The notes: a model not told the origin generated them from the letters alone. Positions 49,889 to 60,223 are shown, counted from the stretch's first letter. The stretch is DNA of 64,000 nt from Alysiella filiformis (GCF_014054525.1 NZ_CP059564.1:754357-818356), one strand, 5' to 3'. Translations and numbers: made by a program.

Positions 49889-50536
49889 ATGACTTTCCAA
49901 CTTGCTTTATTTTACTTTATTGCTGCCGTGATTTTATTTGGCGCACTCAAAACCGTTACCGCAAAAAACCCCGTTCATGCGTCCCTGTATTTGGTGCTGA
50001 CGTTTTGTATGTCGGCAATGATGTGGCTGCTTATGCAAGCGGAATTTTTGGGCATCACGCTGGTGGTGGTGTATGTGGGGGCGGTGATGGTGCTGTTCCT
50101 GTTTGTGGTCATGATGTTGAACATAGACGTGGAAGAAATGCGTAAAGGTTTTTGGCGCAACGCCCCTGCCGCGTTTACCGTAGGCGTGTTGATGGCTTTG
50201 GTGCTGATTGCCGTGTTGCTTGCGCCCGACACCAATTTGTCGGTGTATGGCGACATGAAAACCATTCCTGCCGATTACAGCAATGTGCGCGATTTGGGTA
50301 AACAGCTCTATACCACCTATTTGTTGCAATTTGAATTGGCGGCGGTGCTGCTGGTGTTGGGCATGGTGGCAGCCATTGCTTTGGTACACCGCAAATCCAC
50401 CAACGAAAAATACATCAACCCTGCCGACCAAGTGAAAGTAAACGCAGCAGAAGGGCGTTTACGCATGGTCAAAATGGCTGCCGAAGTGCAAATCCCCAAA
50501 AACACGCAGCCTGAAAACACGGAGAACCAAGCATGA
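49889..50536 (+). CDS. nuoJ: NADH-quinone oxidoreductase subunit J
   Basis: NuoJ is a membrane subunit of complex I. The 215-residue protein has five hydrophobic helices, with [39 protein letters not shown] and [11 protein letters not shown], which includes the pi-bulge helix typical of the family. The C-terminal tail is soluble and ends with an uptake-word peptide (QPENTENQA). It overlaps nuoK by 4 bases. Confidence 0.96.
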   Translation: MTFQLALFYFIAAVILFGALKTVTAKNPVHASLYLVLTFCMSAMMWLLMQAEFLGITLVVVYVGAVMVLFLFVVMMLNIDVEEMRKGFWRNAPAAFTVGVLMALVLIAVLLAPDTNLSVYGDMKTIPADYSNVRDLGKQLYTTYLLQFELAAVLLVLGMVAAIALVHRKSTNEKYINPADQVKVNAAEGRLRMVKMAAEVQIPKNTQPENTENQA

Positions 50537-50838
50537 TTACCTTGACCCATTATCTTGTTTTAGCAGCACTTTTGTTTGGGATTAGCGCAATGGGCATTTA
50601 CATGAACCGCAAAAACGTGTTGGTGTTGCTGATGTCTATTGAATTGATGTTGCTGGCGGTGAATTTCAATTTTATTGCCTTTTCGCAATATTTGGGCGAC
50701 ACGGCTGGGCAGATTTTCGTGTTTTTCGTGCTGACGGTGGCGGCAGCAGAAAGCGCGATTGGTTTGGCGATTATGGTGCTGGTGTTCCGCAACCGACAAA
50801 CGATTAACGTTACCGAATTGAATACGCTGAAAGGCTAA
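50533..50838 (+). CDS. nuoK: NADH-quinone oxidoreductase subunit K
   Basis: NuoK is a short antiporter-like membrane subunit. The 101-residue protein has three helices, with conserved glutamates in [20 protein letters not shown] and [15 protein letters not shown], as required for proton transfer. It starts inside the nuoJ stop (ATGA overlap). Confidence 0.97.
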   Translation: MITLTHYLVLAALLFGISAMGIYMNRKNVLVLLMSIELMLLAVNFNFIAFSQYLGDTAGQIFVFFVLTVAAAESAIGLAIMVLVFRNRQTINVTELNTLKG

Positions 50839-50842
50839 TTGG

Positions 50843-50903
50843 GTAGGGTGCAACTTGTTGCACCGCTCAAAAGTGGGTTCTAGTGCAACAAGTTGCACCC
50901 TAC
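50843..50903. repeat. R3 repeat after nuoK
   Basis: GTAGGGTGCAACTTGTTGCAC and GTGCAACAAGTTGCACCCTAC form long inverted ends with a short spacer, an almost complete palindrome. Confidence 0.75.
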
Positions 50904-50946
50904 GCATCAAGCCTAACTTTTTCAGGCAGCCTGAAAGGTCAAAATC

Positions 50947-51237
50947 ATGTTCAGCGAAACCGATATTTTAACCGCCACCAATGGCGCACGATTGCTGTAT
51001 TTATTGGCGACTTGTGGTAGCGCGGCAATCGGTTCGTGGCTGTATCAAAGCCTGTTTTCGCTGACGGTTACGCGCAATGAAATCATCATGAGTGCATTGG
51101 CTGGCGTGGTGTTTTTCCTGTTTCCAGTGGGTATGTTTTTTTGGAATATTTATTTTGCGCTGATTGGCGGCTTGATTTTTGGATTTGCCGTAACCAGAAG
51201 ATTGGAAATTGCCAATGAAAAACGCGATAATTTTTGA
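50947..51237 (+). CDS. Small membrane protein of unknown function between nuoK and nuoL
   Basis: The 96-residue protein begins MFSETDILTATNGARLLYLL and has about three hydrophobic stretches (RLLYLLATCGSAAIGSWLY, ALAGVVFFLFPVGMFFWNIY, FALIGGLIFGFAVTR). No conserved motif is recognised. It lies between an R3/uptake-word block and the next accessory gene, in the direction of nuo. Confidence 0.58.
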   Translation: MFSETDILTATNGARLLYLLATCGSAAIGSWLYQSLFSLTVTRNEIIMSALAGVVFFLFPVGMFFWNIYFALIGGLIFGFAVTRRLEIANEKRDNF

Positions 51238-51285
51238 ATTTTCAGGCAGCCTGAAAAGAATTTTGAATATTTAGGAATGATTAAT

Positions 51286-51612
51286 ATGAAAAAAACATTA
51301 CTTATTTTGGCTTTGATGTTGAATGGATTGGCTTATGCAAATACCAATGAGGTAACAACATCTAAAAATACATCAATTACTGTTCAACAAAAAAACATCT
51401 CTGCAGTTTTTCAAGATATTGAGATTATAAAATTATTTGCAATTCTTGGACAAGAAACAGGTAAAAAATTTTATGTTGATGCCAGCATTTCTGGGAAAGT
51501 TTCTTTAAGAGTAAAAGATACCAGTATTGAAAATGTATTAAAAATGATTGAGCAATCAGAGAATTTAAAAATTGAAGTGTACGGAAATGACTTTATCGTA
51601 AAAAAACGATAG
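51286..51612 (+). CDS. Stand-alone secretin/TonB short N-terminal (STN-like) domain protein
   Basis: The likely start at 51286 (after TAGGA; an ATG three codons earlier is possible) gives a signal peptide (MKKTLLILALMLNGLAYANT) and 108 residues. The mature part is QKNISAVFQDIEIIKLFAIL, then GKKFYVDASISGKVSLRVKD and ENVLKMIEQSENLKIEVYGN, the pattern of the STN domain found at the N-terminus of secretins such as PilQ. No secretin channel follows. It could be an AT-rich fragment of a secretin or a small periplasmic partner. Confidence 0.7.
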   Translation: MKKTLLILALMLNGLAYANTNEVTTSKNTSITVQQKNISAVFQDIEIIKLFAILGQETGKKFYVDASISGKVSLRVKDTSIENVLKMIEQSENLKIEVYGNDFIVKKR

Positions 51613-51706
51613 CCAGCTTTCGTGTTTTTCAGGCAGCCTGAAAATACGCCGCAAAACAAAAAATTTAGCTGAAAAAGTTTTTAAAAATCAAAAAAGGTTC
51701 AATCAA

Positions 51707-53758
51707 ATGAACGACATGACTTTATATTTAATCATCGCGCTCACGCCATTGGTGGGCTGTTTGCTGGCAGGCTTGTTTGGCAATCAAATCGGACGCAAAG
51801 GCGCGCACACCGCCACCATTTCAGGTGTGGCGATTTCCGCGCTGTTGTCCGCCTATGTGTTGTACGGTTTTGCGACTGGCACACGCGCCAAGTTTGACGA
51901 AAACGTGTACACATGGCTCAGCATGGGCGGTGTGGATTTTTCGGTCGGCTTTTTGGTGGACAGTCTCACCGCCATGATGATGGTGGTGGTAACGTCCGTG
52001 TCGCTGATGGTGCATATTTACACCATCGGCTACATGCACGATGAAAAAACAGGTTATCAACGCTTTTTCAGCTACATTTCTTTGTTTACATTCAGCATGT
52101 TGATGTTGATTATGTCCAACAACTTCATTCAACTGTTTTTCGGTTGGGAAGCGGTGGGCTTGGTGTCGTATTTGTTGATTGGCTTTTATTTCAAACGCGA
52201 CAGCGCGATTTTCGCCAACTTAAAAGCGTTTCTCGTGAACCGCGTGGGCGATTTTGGCTTTTTGCTGGGCATTGGTTTGGTGCTGGGCTATTTCGGTGGC
52301 AGCCTGCGTTATGCGGACGTGTTCGCCTATTTGCCCAATGTGGTCGGCATGCAATTTTTGGGTACGGACTTGATTACCGTAACTTGTCTGTTGCTGTTTG
52401 TGGGCGCGATGGGTAAATCCGCGCAATTTCCTTTGCACGTTTGGCTGCCTGATTCCATGGAAGGTCCTACGCCCATTTCCGCGCTGATTCACGCGGCAAC
52501 GATGGTTACGGCAGGTTTGTTTATGGTATCGCGCATGTCGCCCATGTACGAATTAAGCACCACCGCGTTGAGCGTGATTATGGTGATTGGTGCGATTACC
52601 GCCTTGTTTATGGGCTTTCTTGGCACAATCCAAAACGATATCAAGCGCGTGATTGCCTATTCCACCTTGTCGCAACTGGGATACATGACGGTGGCGTTGG
52701 GCGTGTCGGCTTATTCCATTGCCATGTTTCATGTGATGACGCACGCGTTTTTCAAAGCCTTGCTGTTTTTGGCGGCAGGCAGCGTGATTATCGGCATGCA
52801 CCACGACCAAGACATGCGCCACATGGGTAATTTGCGTAAATACATGCCGATTACTTGGATTACCATGTTGCTGGGCAATTTGTCGCTGATTGGTACGCCT
52901 TTGTTTTCAGGCTTTTATTCCAAAGATTCCATTATTGAAGCCGTGAAATTCAGTCATCTTACAGGTAGCGGTTTTGCCTATTTTGCGGTGTTGGCGAGCG
53001 TGTTTGTAACCGCATTTTATGCGTTCCGTCAATACTTTATCGTGTTTCACGGCAAAGAGCGTTGGCGCGAAACCGACCACAGCGCACACCATCATGCCGA
53101 TGAACACGCCCATCACGAACACGATGCGGACGACAACCACGACCATCATCACGGCTTGTCGCCCAACGACAATCCGCACGAAAGCCCTTGGGTGGTAACT
53201 TTCCCCTTGATTTTCTTGGCGATTCCGTCTGTGTTGGTGGGTGCATTGACGATTGAGCCTTTGTTGTATGGCGATTTCTTTAAAGATGTGATTTATGTGA
53301 ATCACGAAGCGCACCCTGTGATGAGCCACATGGCGGAACATTATCACGGCATTTTCGGCATGGTAACGCATAGCTTGGTTAGCCCTGTGTTGTACTTGGC
53401 GATTGCAGGCGTGGTGGCAGCGTGGTTCTTGTATGTGAAAGCCCCACATTTACCCGCGAAAATTCAGGTAGCCTGCAAACCAATTTACAACTTATTGGAC
53501 AATAAATATTATTTGGACACCTTGTATTTCAACGTGTTTGCCAAAGGCAGCCGCAAATTGGGCAATTTCTTCTGGAAAGTGGGCGACACGATGATTATTG
53601 ACAACGGCATTGTGAACAATTCCGCCAAACTGGTGGGTAACATCGCCGCACAAGTCCGCAAAGCGCAAACGGGTTTCATCTACACTTATGCGGCGGTGAT
53701 GGTGGCTGGCGTGCTGGTGTTGATTGTGGCGTTTTTCTGGAATTTGTGGTTTAAGTGA
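51707..53758 (+). CDS. nuoL: NADH-quinone oxidoreductase subunit L
   Basis: NuoL is the distal proton-pumping antiporter-like subunit. The 683-residue protein has the conserved motifs FFGWEAVGLVSYLLIGFYF near residue 143, LPDSMEGPTPISALIHAATM near 245 and STLSQLGYMTVALG near 323, plus the long lateral helix at the end. Residues about 460-490 carry a His-rich loop (HSAHHHADEHAHHEHD and HDHHHG) outside the membrane helices, which may bind metal; its role is not known to me. Three accessory genes separate it from nuoM. Confidence 0.96.
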   Translation: MNDMTLYLIIALTPLVGCLLAGLFGNQIGRKGAHTATISGVAISALLSAYVLYGFATGTRAKFDENVYTWLSMGGVDFSVGFLVDSLTAMMMVVVTSVSLMVHIYTIGYMHDEKTGYQRFFSYISLFTFSMLMLIMSNNFIQLFFGWEAVGLVSYLLIGFYFKRDSAIFANLKAFLVNRVGDFGFLLGIGLVLGYFGGSLRYADVFAYLPNVVGMQFLGTDLITVTCLLLFVGAMGKSAQFPLHVWLPDSMEGPTPISALIHAATMVTAGLFMVSRMSPMYELSTTALSVIMVIGAITALFMGFLGTIQNDIKRVIAYSTLSQLGYMTVALGVSAYSIAMFHVMTHAFFKALLFLAAGSVIIGMHHDQDMRHMGNLRKYMPITWITMLLGNLSLIGTPLFSGFYSKDSIIEAVKFSHLTGSGFAYFAVLASVFVTAFYAFRQYFIVFHGKERWRETDHSAHHHADEHAHHEHDADDNHDHHHGLSPNDNPHESPWVVTFPLIFLAIPSVLVGALTIEPLLYGDFFKDVIYVNHEAHPVMSHMAEHYHGIFGMVTHSLVSPVLYLAIAGVVAAWFLYVKAPHLPAKIQVACKPIYNLLDNKYYLDTLYFNVFAKGSRKLGNFFWKVGDTMIIDNGIVNNSAKLVGNIAAQVRKAQTGFIYTYAAVMVAGVLVLIVAFFWNLWFK

Positions 53759-53797
53759 TGTTTCAGGCTGCCTGAAAATAAAAAGAGTGTACTTGAA

Positions 53798-54076
53798 GTG
53801 GGTATTTTCATTTATTTATTGATTGCAAAATTACAAGATGCTTATGCTGACCGTTCTTCTGCTTGGCAATGGGCGGTGGCTTATGCCTTATTGAGTTCAT
53901 TATTAAGCTGGCAAGGCATATTGCCTTTTGTGATGAATTTTGTGATTTTGGCGTTGTACTCTTGGGGCTATTTCAATTTACTTCGTAAATTTACGGATAA
54001 TTTATTGTTGTGGATTTTGATATATGTGGGCGGTGTGGTTTTTCCCATAACACTTTCTTTATTATTGATTAAATGA
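53798..54076 (+). CDS. Possible small membrane protein after nuoL
   Basis: A frame from GTG at 53798 encodes 92 residues, MGIFIYLLIAKLQDAYADRS, with two or three hydrophobic stretches (AVAYALLSSLLSWQGILPF, FVMNFVILALYSWGYF, LLLWILIYVGGVVFPITLSL). No ribosome site or family is recognised. It may be a 5'-truncated gene, since an uptake word lies immediately upstream. Confidence 0.45.
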   Translation: MGIFIYLLIAKLQDAYADRSSAWQWAVAYALLSSLLSWQGILPFVMNFVILALYSWGYFNLLRKFTDNLLLWILIYVGGVVFPITLSLLLIK

Positions 54077-54115
54077 TTTTCAGGCAGCCTGAAAAACAAA
54101 ATAGGTTGATTGGCT

Positions 54116-55267
54116 ATGAACGATTTATTAAATGGCGTGGTTCGCTTTGAAGGTGTAAAAGGCGTAGGCACAATAGAAGTGGATTTTGCGCCCAATCAAC
54201 GTGTTTACACATTTATCGGCGCAAATGGTGTGGGCAAAACAAAATTGTTGGAATGTTTGTTTGCGGTTTTGTTTTTAACAAATTCATCTGTACTGGTGAA
54301 AGGTAACTGGATTAAAACAAAATATTTACCTTTTAAACAGGTAAGAAATTCTATTTTCATTCAATATGTTGATGAAAGTGAATTTTTATTAAATAAACAA
54401 ACAAATTATTTTTCAAGTTATGTTCATGATTGTCCGATTGTTTATTTGGCGGCACAAGGTCGTGGTGGTATTCAAAATACAAACTCTGCCATTCCTGAAT
54501 TAGAAAGCCATGAAAAAAGAAGGGAAAAATATTTAAACGATTTATTTGGGATTTTTAATAATGACTACACAGCAGAAAAAATCAAAAATCTCAATATGGA
54601 TACCAATGTTAAAGAATGGATTATTCAACGCGCCAATTCTGCTAATGAGTTTCAAGCACAAGAAAATAATCGCAAAGTGGAATTGGAAATTTTGATTTCA
54701 TTACTGAATAAAATTGACAATCGGATTGATGAAAAGTTTTTAGAAAAATCTGGTTACAAAGTTTTTATTAAAGTAGAAAATGAAAAGCGTGAACTTTCGG
54801 ATTTATCAAGCGGTTTCACGTCCATTTTGAAAATGGTGCAATCCATTATCGCGGGTTACAGCTATTTTACCAATGAACAGCAAATCGCCCGCGTGCGTGG
54901 CGTGGTGCTGATTGACGAAATAGAAAGCCATTTACACAATGAATGGCAGGTTAAAATCATACCCTTACTGAAAAAATTGTTTCCGAATACCACGTTTTTG
55001 ATTAGCACGCATTCGTCTTTGGTCATCAGTCAGTTGGCGCAGGGCGAAGCGTATCGCTTGAAACGCAATTTAGATGACGGTGTGGTTTATGGCGAATTGA
55101 TTGAATATCCCAATAATATGGCTTTTGTGGATTTGCTCAATGAAGCTTTTGATGTCAATTTAAATCAACTCAAAATTGAGCGTTTGGAAGAAAGCGAGCA
55201 AACCGAAGTCAAGCAAGCCTTGCTTTCATTGGTACAAAAAAAATTGGCAAAATTGGAGACCAAATAA
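54116..55267 (+). CDS. AAA/ABC-type ATPase of a predicted two-gene module
   Basis: The ATG at 54116 gives 383 residues. The protein has Walker A (YTFIGANGVGKTKLLECLF near residue 37), an ABC-type signature (LSDLSSGFTSILKMVQSI near 230), Walker B with glutamate (GVVLIDEIESHLHNEWQ near 264) and the switch His in FLISTHSSLVISQLA. This is the AAA_21/OLD-like SMC-type ATPase group found in many defence and toxin systems. The PIN gene starts right after its stop (TAAATG), so the two form a unit. AT-richer than nuo genes. Confidence 0.82.
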   Translation: MNDLLNGVVRFEGVKGVGTIEVDFAPNQRVYTFIGANGVGKTKLLECLFAVLFLTNSSVLVKGNWIKTKYLPFKQVRNSIFIQYVDESEFLLNKQTNYFSSYVHDCPIVYLAAQGRGGIQNTNSAIPELESHEKRREKYLNDLFGIFNNDYTAEKIKNLNMDTNVKEWIIQRANSANEFQAQENNRKVELEILISLLNKIDNRIDEKFLEKSGYKVFIKVENEKRELSDLSSGFTSILKMVQSIIAGYSYFTNEQQIARVRGVVLIDEIESHLHNEWQVKIIPLLKKLFPNTTFLISTHSSLVISQLAQGEAYRLKRNLDDGVVYGELIEYPNNMAFVDLLNEAFDVNLNQLKIERLEESEQTEVKQALLSLVQKKLAKLETK

Positions 55268-55717
55268 ATGATTTATTTATTGGATACCAATTTCTTGATT
55301 TATTTGTATGACGACAATGCCGATGACACACAATATGCCGAAGTTTTAACCAAATTTGTTGAATTGTCGCAGCAAGATGATGTGAAATTTGCCATTAGTT
55401 CATTGATTTATTATGAAGTTTTGCGTGGTGTAAATTGGCAAGATAATGAAAAATTGGCAATGCTGAAACAAGAATTGGCAAAATTTCAACCCTTTTTAAT
55501 CACACAAGAAATTGCGGATTTGGCGCGAGATTTGTATCGTTTTGATAAATTTGACGCGGAACGCAATGGCGTTGAGAAAAATTTAGACAAACGCAAATTT
55601 GATGTTTTTCATTATGCAACGGCTTATGTGAATGGTCTGGAAATGTTGTCGCACGATACGGATATAAATGGCATTGCCAAATTACATGAAAAAATGTTGG
55701 CAGAAACGCAAAAATGA
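55268..55717 (+). CDS. PIN-domain ribonuclease, partner of the AAA ATPase
   Basis: The 149-residue protein is a VapC-type PIN domain: MIYLLDTNFLIYLYDDNADD with first acidic residue Asp6, Glu near 49 in SSLIYYEVLRGVNW, Asp in KRKFDVFHYATAYVN near 117 and Asp in LEMLSHDTDINGIAKL near 136. These acidic residues bind metal and cut RNA in known PIN nucleases. It directly abuts the ATPase gene. There is no small VapB-type antitoxin gene, so an ATPase-regulated nuclease, possibly defensive, fits better than a classic VapBC pair. Activity is inferred. Confidence 0.82.
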   Translation: MIYLLDTNFLIYLYDDNADDTQYAEVLTKFVELSQQDDVKFAISSLIYYEVLRGVNWQDNEKLAMLKQELAKFQPFLITQEIADLARDLYRFDKFDAERNGVEKNLDKRKFDVFHYATAYVNGLEMLSHDTDINGIAKLHEKMLAETQK

Positions 55718-55790
55718 TTTTCAGGCTGCCTGAAACCGCAGCCACCACAAACAGTTTCAATTTAAATAAAAGAGAAAACAGGCTACTACT

Positions 55791-57308
55791 ATGTTTTTCA
55801 ACAACTTACTCAGCTTGGCAATCTGGGTGCCGATTGTGGCAGGCGTGCTGGTCTTGGCAACAGGGTCAGACAGCCGTGCACCGTTGGCACGCATATTGGC
55901 GTTTTTGGGCGCGGCGGCGGGCTTTTTGGTTACGTTGCCCCTGTTCACGCAATTTGACCGTGCCAATGGCGGCTACCAGTTTACCGAATTGCACGCTTGG
56001 ATACCCGCGCTTAATCTCAACTACGCGCTGGGCGTGGACGGCATTTCTGTGCTGTTTGTGATTTTGAACGCCTTCATCACGCTGATGGTGGTGCTGGCTG
56101 GCTGGGAAGTCATTCAGCACAAAACCGCGCAATACATGGCGGCATTTCTGATGATGTCGGGCTTGATTAACGGCGCATTTGCCGCGCAAGACGCGATTTT
56201 GTTCTATGTGTTTTTTGAAGCCATGCTCATTCCGCTTTACCTGATTGTCGGTATGTGGGGCGGCCCAAGACGCGTTTATGCGGCAATGAAGTTGTTTTTG
56301 TACACATTGCTCGGCTCGCTGTTGATGTTGGTGGCGTTGATTTATTTGGGTTATCAAGCCAAAAGTTTTGCCATTACCGATTTGCAAGCGATTAAGCAGA
56401 TTCCTTTGGGCGTGCAACAGGTGTTGTTTGTCGCGTTTTTCCTGTCGTTTGCGGTGAAAGTGCCGATGTTCCCTGTGCACACTTGGCTGCCTGATGCCCA
56501 CGTTGAAGCCCCAACGGGCGGCTCTATGGTGTTGGCGGCGATTACGCTGAAAATCGGTGCATACGGTTTCTTGCGTTTTATTTTGCCGATTTTGCCCGAT
56601 GCGTCTCGCTATTTTGCGCCTGCGGTGGTGGTGTTGAGCCTGATTGCCGTGATTTACATCGGCATGGTCGCGCTGGTGCAAACCGATATGAAAAAGCTGG
56701 TGGCGTATTCATCAATCAGCCACATGGGTTTTGTAACGCTGGGCATTTTCCTGTTTGCAGGACTGTTTTCAGGCAGCCCTTTGGGCGAATTGAACACTTG
56801 GGGCTTGCACGGTGCGATTGTGCAAATGATTTCACACGGTTTCGTGTCTGCCGCCATGTTTATGTGCATAGGCGTGATGTATGACCGCTTGCACACACGC
56901 AATATTGCCGATTACGGTGGCGTGGTAAACGTGATGCCCAAATTTGCCGCATTCATGATGTTGTTTGGCATGGCGAATGCAGGTTTGCCTGCGACTTCGG
57001 GTTTTGTTGGCGAATTTATGGTGATTATGGGCGCGGTAAAAGTCAATTTATGGATAGGTTTATTGGCGGCATTCACGCTGATTTATGGCGCGGCATACAC
57101 CTTGTGGATGTACAAACGCACCATTTTTGGCGAAATCACCAACCCAGAAGTGGCAGAAATGAAAGACATCAACTGCCGTGAATTTGCCATTTTGGCGATT
57201 TTGGCGGTGGCGGTGCTGGGCATGGGCGTGTATCCCGAGCCATTTGTGGCGGTGGTGCAGCAAGCCGCACAAGATTTGATTGCCCAAGTGGCACAAAGCA
57301 AGATTTGA
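55791..57308 (+). CDS. nuoM: NADH-quinone oxidoreductase subunit M
   Basis: NuoM is a proton-pumping antiporter-like subunit. The 505-residue protein has about 14 helices, with FYVFFEAMLIPLYLIVGMWG near residue 142, LPDAHVEAPTGGSMVLAAIT near 232 and LVAYSSISHMGFVTLGIFLF near 305. An uptake word is translated within it (SGSPLGEL). nuoN begins 8 bases after the stop. Confidence 0.96.
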   Translation: MFFNNLLSLAIWVPIVAGVLVLATGSDSRAPLARILAFLGAAAGFLVTLPLFTQFDRANGGYQFTELHAWIPALNLNYALGVDGISVLFVILNAFITLMVVLAGWEVIQHKTAQYMAAFLMMSGLINGAFAAQDAILFYVFFEAMLIPLYLIVGMWGGPRRVYAAMKLFLYTLLGSLLMLVALIYLGYQAKSFAITDLQAIKQIPLGVQQVLFVAFFLSFAVKVPMFPVHTWLPDAHVEAPTGGSMVLAAITLKIGAYGFLRFILPILPDASRYFAPAVVVLSLIAVIYIGMVALVQTDMKKLVAYSSISHMGFVTLGIFLFAGLFSGSPLGELNTWGLHGAIVQMISHGFVSAAMFMCIGVMYDRLHTRNIADYGGVVNVMPKFAAFMMLFGMANAGLPATSGFVGEFMVIMGAVKVNLWIGLLAAFTLIYGAAYTLWMYKRTIFGEITNPEVAEMKDINCREFAILAILAVAVLGMGVYPEPFVAVVQQAAQDLIAQVAQSKI

Positions 57309-57316
57309 GGTGATGT

Positions 57317-58774
57317 ATGAATTGGAATTGGACAGATTTGAATATTGCCGCCGCCACGCCTGAAATCGTGCTGTTGTGCGCCTTGTTTGCCGTGTTGCTG
57401 GCAGATTTGTGGACGAGCGATGAAAACCGCTACATCACCCATTATTTGAGCATAGGCGCAATGTTGGCGGCAGCCTTTGGGCAAATTGCCGTGTGGTCTG
57501 CCGAGCCGATGGTGGCATTCAATGGCATGTATGTGGCAGATGGTGTGGCGCAATTGAGCAAATTGGCGGTGTATTTGGGCACGGCGGTGCTGTTTGTGTA
57601 TGCCAAACCTTACAATCAATCGCGTGGCATTTTCAAAGGCGAATTTTACACATTGGCGATGTTTGCCGCCGTGGGCATGAGCGTGATGATAAGCGCGAGC
57701 CATTTCCTTACCGCCTATGTGGGTTTGGAATTGCTGTCGTTGGCACTTTACGCGATGATTGCTTTGCGCCGTGATTCTGCCCAAGCATCGGAAGCGGCAT
57801 TGAAATATTTTGTGTTGGGTGCATTGGCATCGGGCATTTTATTGTATGGTATTTCAATGGTTTATGGCGCAACAGGCAGCCTGCAATTCCAAGAAATCTT
57901 CTTGGCGGCACACGCGGGCAAAGTGAATGCGTGGCTGTTGAAATTGGGCGTGTTGTTTATTGTGGCGGCGGTGGCGTTTAAATTTGGTGCTGCGCCTTTC
58001 CACATGTGGGTGGCAGATGTGTATCAAGGTGCGCCCACTTCGGTTACGGCTTTTGTGGGTTCGGTGCCGAAAATTGCGGCAACGGTGTTTGCATTCCGCA
58101 TTTTGGTAAGCGGTTTGGCATTGCAAATGGGTGATTGGTTGTTGATGTTTGCGGGCTTGGCGGTGTTGTCGCTGATTGTTGGCAATTTGGCAGCGATTAT
58201 GCAGACCAACATTAAACGCATGTTTGCGTTTTCAACTGTGTCGCACATGGGCTTTATTTTGCTGGCATTTTTGGGCAGCGTGGTGGGCATTCAGGCAGCC
58301 ATTTACTATGCGGTGGCATATGTTTTGATGAGTTTGGCAGGCTTTGGTGTGTTGATGCTCATCAGTCGCGCAGGGCATGAATGCGACAACATCAGCGACT
58401 TGGCTGGCTTAAACCAACGCAATGCGTGGTACGCTTTTGTGATGTTGTTGGTGCTGTTTAGCATGGCAGGCATTCCGCCTTTGGTGGGTTTTTATGCCAA
58501 ATTTGCGGTGTTGCAAGCCTTGTTGGGTTCAAACTATGCGTGGGCTACGGCTTTGGCGGTGTTTGCGGTGGTGATGAGTTTGATTGGCGCGTTTTACTAT
58601 TTGCGCGTGGTTAAAGTGATGTATTTTGACCCTGCACAAGACCAAAGAGAATTGGGCGGCGATTTGGAAAGCAAGTGGATTTTGTCGCTGAACGCGCTGT
58701 TGTTGCTGGTGTGGGGTGTGTTGCCCAGCACGCTAACCGATTGGATTGCCACCGCAATCAAACAAACATTTTAA
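57317..58774 (+). CDS. nuoN: NADH-quinone oxidoreductase subunit N
   Basis: NuoN is the third antiporter-like subunit, ending the operon. The 485-residue protein has the motifs YVGLELLSLALYAMIALRRD near residue 132, KFGAAPFHMWVADVYQGAPT near 222 and FAFSTVSHMGFILLAFLGSV near 300, and MAGIPPLVGFYAKFAVLQ. Opposed uptake words follow at about 58800-58830 and may act as a terminator. Confidence 0.96.
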   Translation: MNWNWTDLNIAAATPEIVLLCALFAVLLADLWTSDENRYITHYLSIGAMLAAAFGQIAVWSAEPMVAFNGMYVADGVAQLSKLAVYLGTAVLFVYAKPYNQSRGIFKGEFYTLAMFAAVGMSVMISASHFLTAYVGLELLSLALYAMIALRRDSAQASEAALKYFVLGALASGILLYGISMVYGATGSLQFQEIFLAAHAGKVNAWLLKLGVLFIVAAVAFKFGAAPFHMWVADVYQGAPTSVTAFVGSVPKIAATVFAFRILVSGLALQMGDWLLMFAGLAVLSLIVGNLAAIMQTNIKRMFAFSTVSHMGFILLAFLGSVVGIQAAIYYAVAYVLMSLAGFGVLMLISRAGHECDNISDLAGLNQRNAWYAFVMLLVLFSMAGIPPLVGFYAKFAVLQALLGSNYAWATALAVFAVVMSLIGAFYYLRVVKVMYFDPAQDQRELGGDLESKWILSLNALLLLVWGVLPSTLTDWIATAIKQTF

Positions 58775-58906
58775 AAAGCGGTGTTCATCATTTTTGTGGC
58801 TGCCTGAAACCATTTCAGGCAGCCATTTTCACATTGGGTAGGTGTTCAGGCAGCCTGAAAATGCTAAAATGGTTGTTCGGTACACAAGCCCAAAATGGTG
58901 TTGTGA

Positions 58907-59938
<1,032 letters not shown>

Positions 59939-60035
59939 TTTTGTTGAATCAATTTTCAGGCAGCTTTTCAGTACGCAACAACAAACGGTTTTGACTTCGG
60001 CGACATGCCCCCCATTGTATTTTTGTCGTGTATCG

Positions 60036-60199
60036 TAGGGGCTGATGACAATTTGGGCGCGAAGTTGGTTTTTCAGGCAAAATTGTCAAATTCAAGGAAA
60101 AAATGCGAGTCAATGCCACCCATTGGCGAGTATTTTTGACGCAGAAGTTGGCGATTTTGATGAAAAAACAATCGCGAAACGAATTGTCATTAGCCCCTA
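60036..60199. repeat. R5 element, copy 2 (inverted-repeat, MITE-like)
   Basis: This is the second copy of the element at 4259-4431, with a left end TAGGGGCTGATGACAATT (one mismatch) and right end complementary to TAGGGGCTAATGACAATT. It is 9 bases shorter and keeps the internal frame (60045-60200, 51 codons). It fills the hemB-hemerythrin gap. Confidence 0.75.
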
Positions 60200-60223
60200 A
60201 GGCTGCCTGAAAAAGGAATCCCC

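Noticed and set aside
55268-55717. Classic VapBC toxin-antitoxin pair
   Set aside because: A PIN toxin is present, but the upstream partner is a 383-residue ATPase, not a small DNA-binding antitoxin.
55866-56681. 271-residue minus-strand frame opposite nuoM
   Set aside because: It is rich in His/Gln/Arg, as expected from the complement of membrane-protein codons. nuoM is certain.
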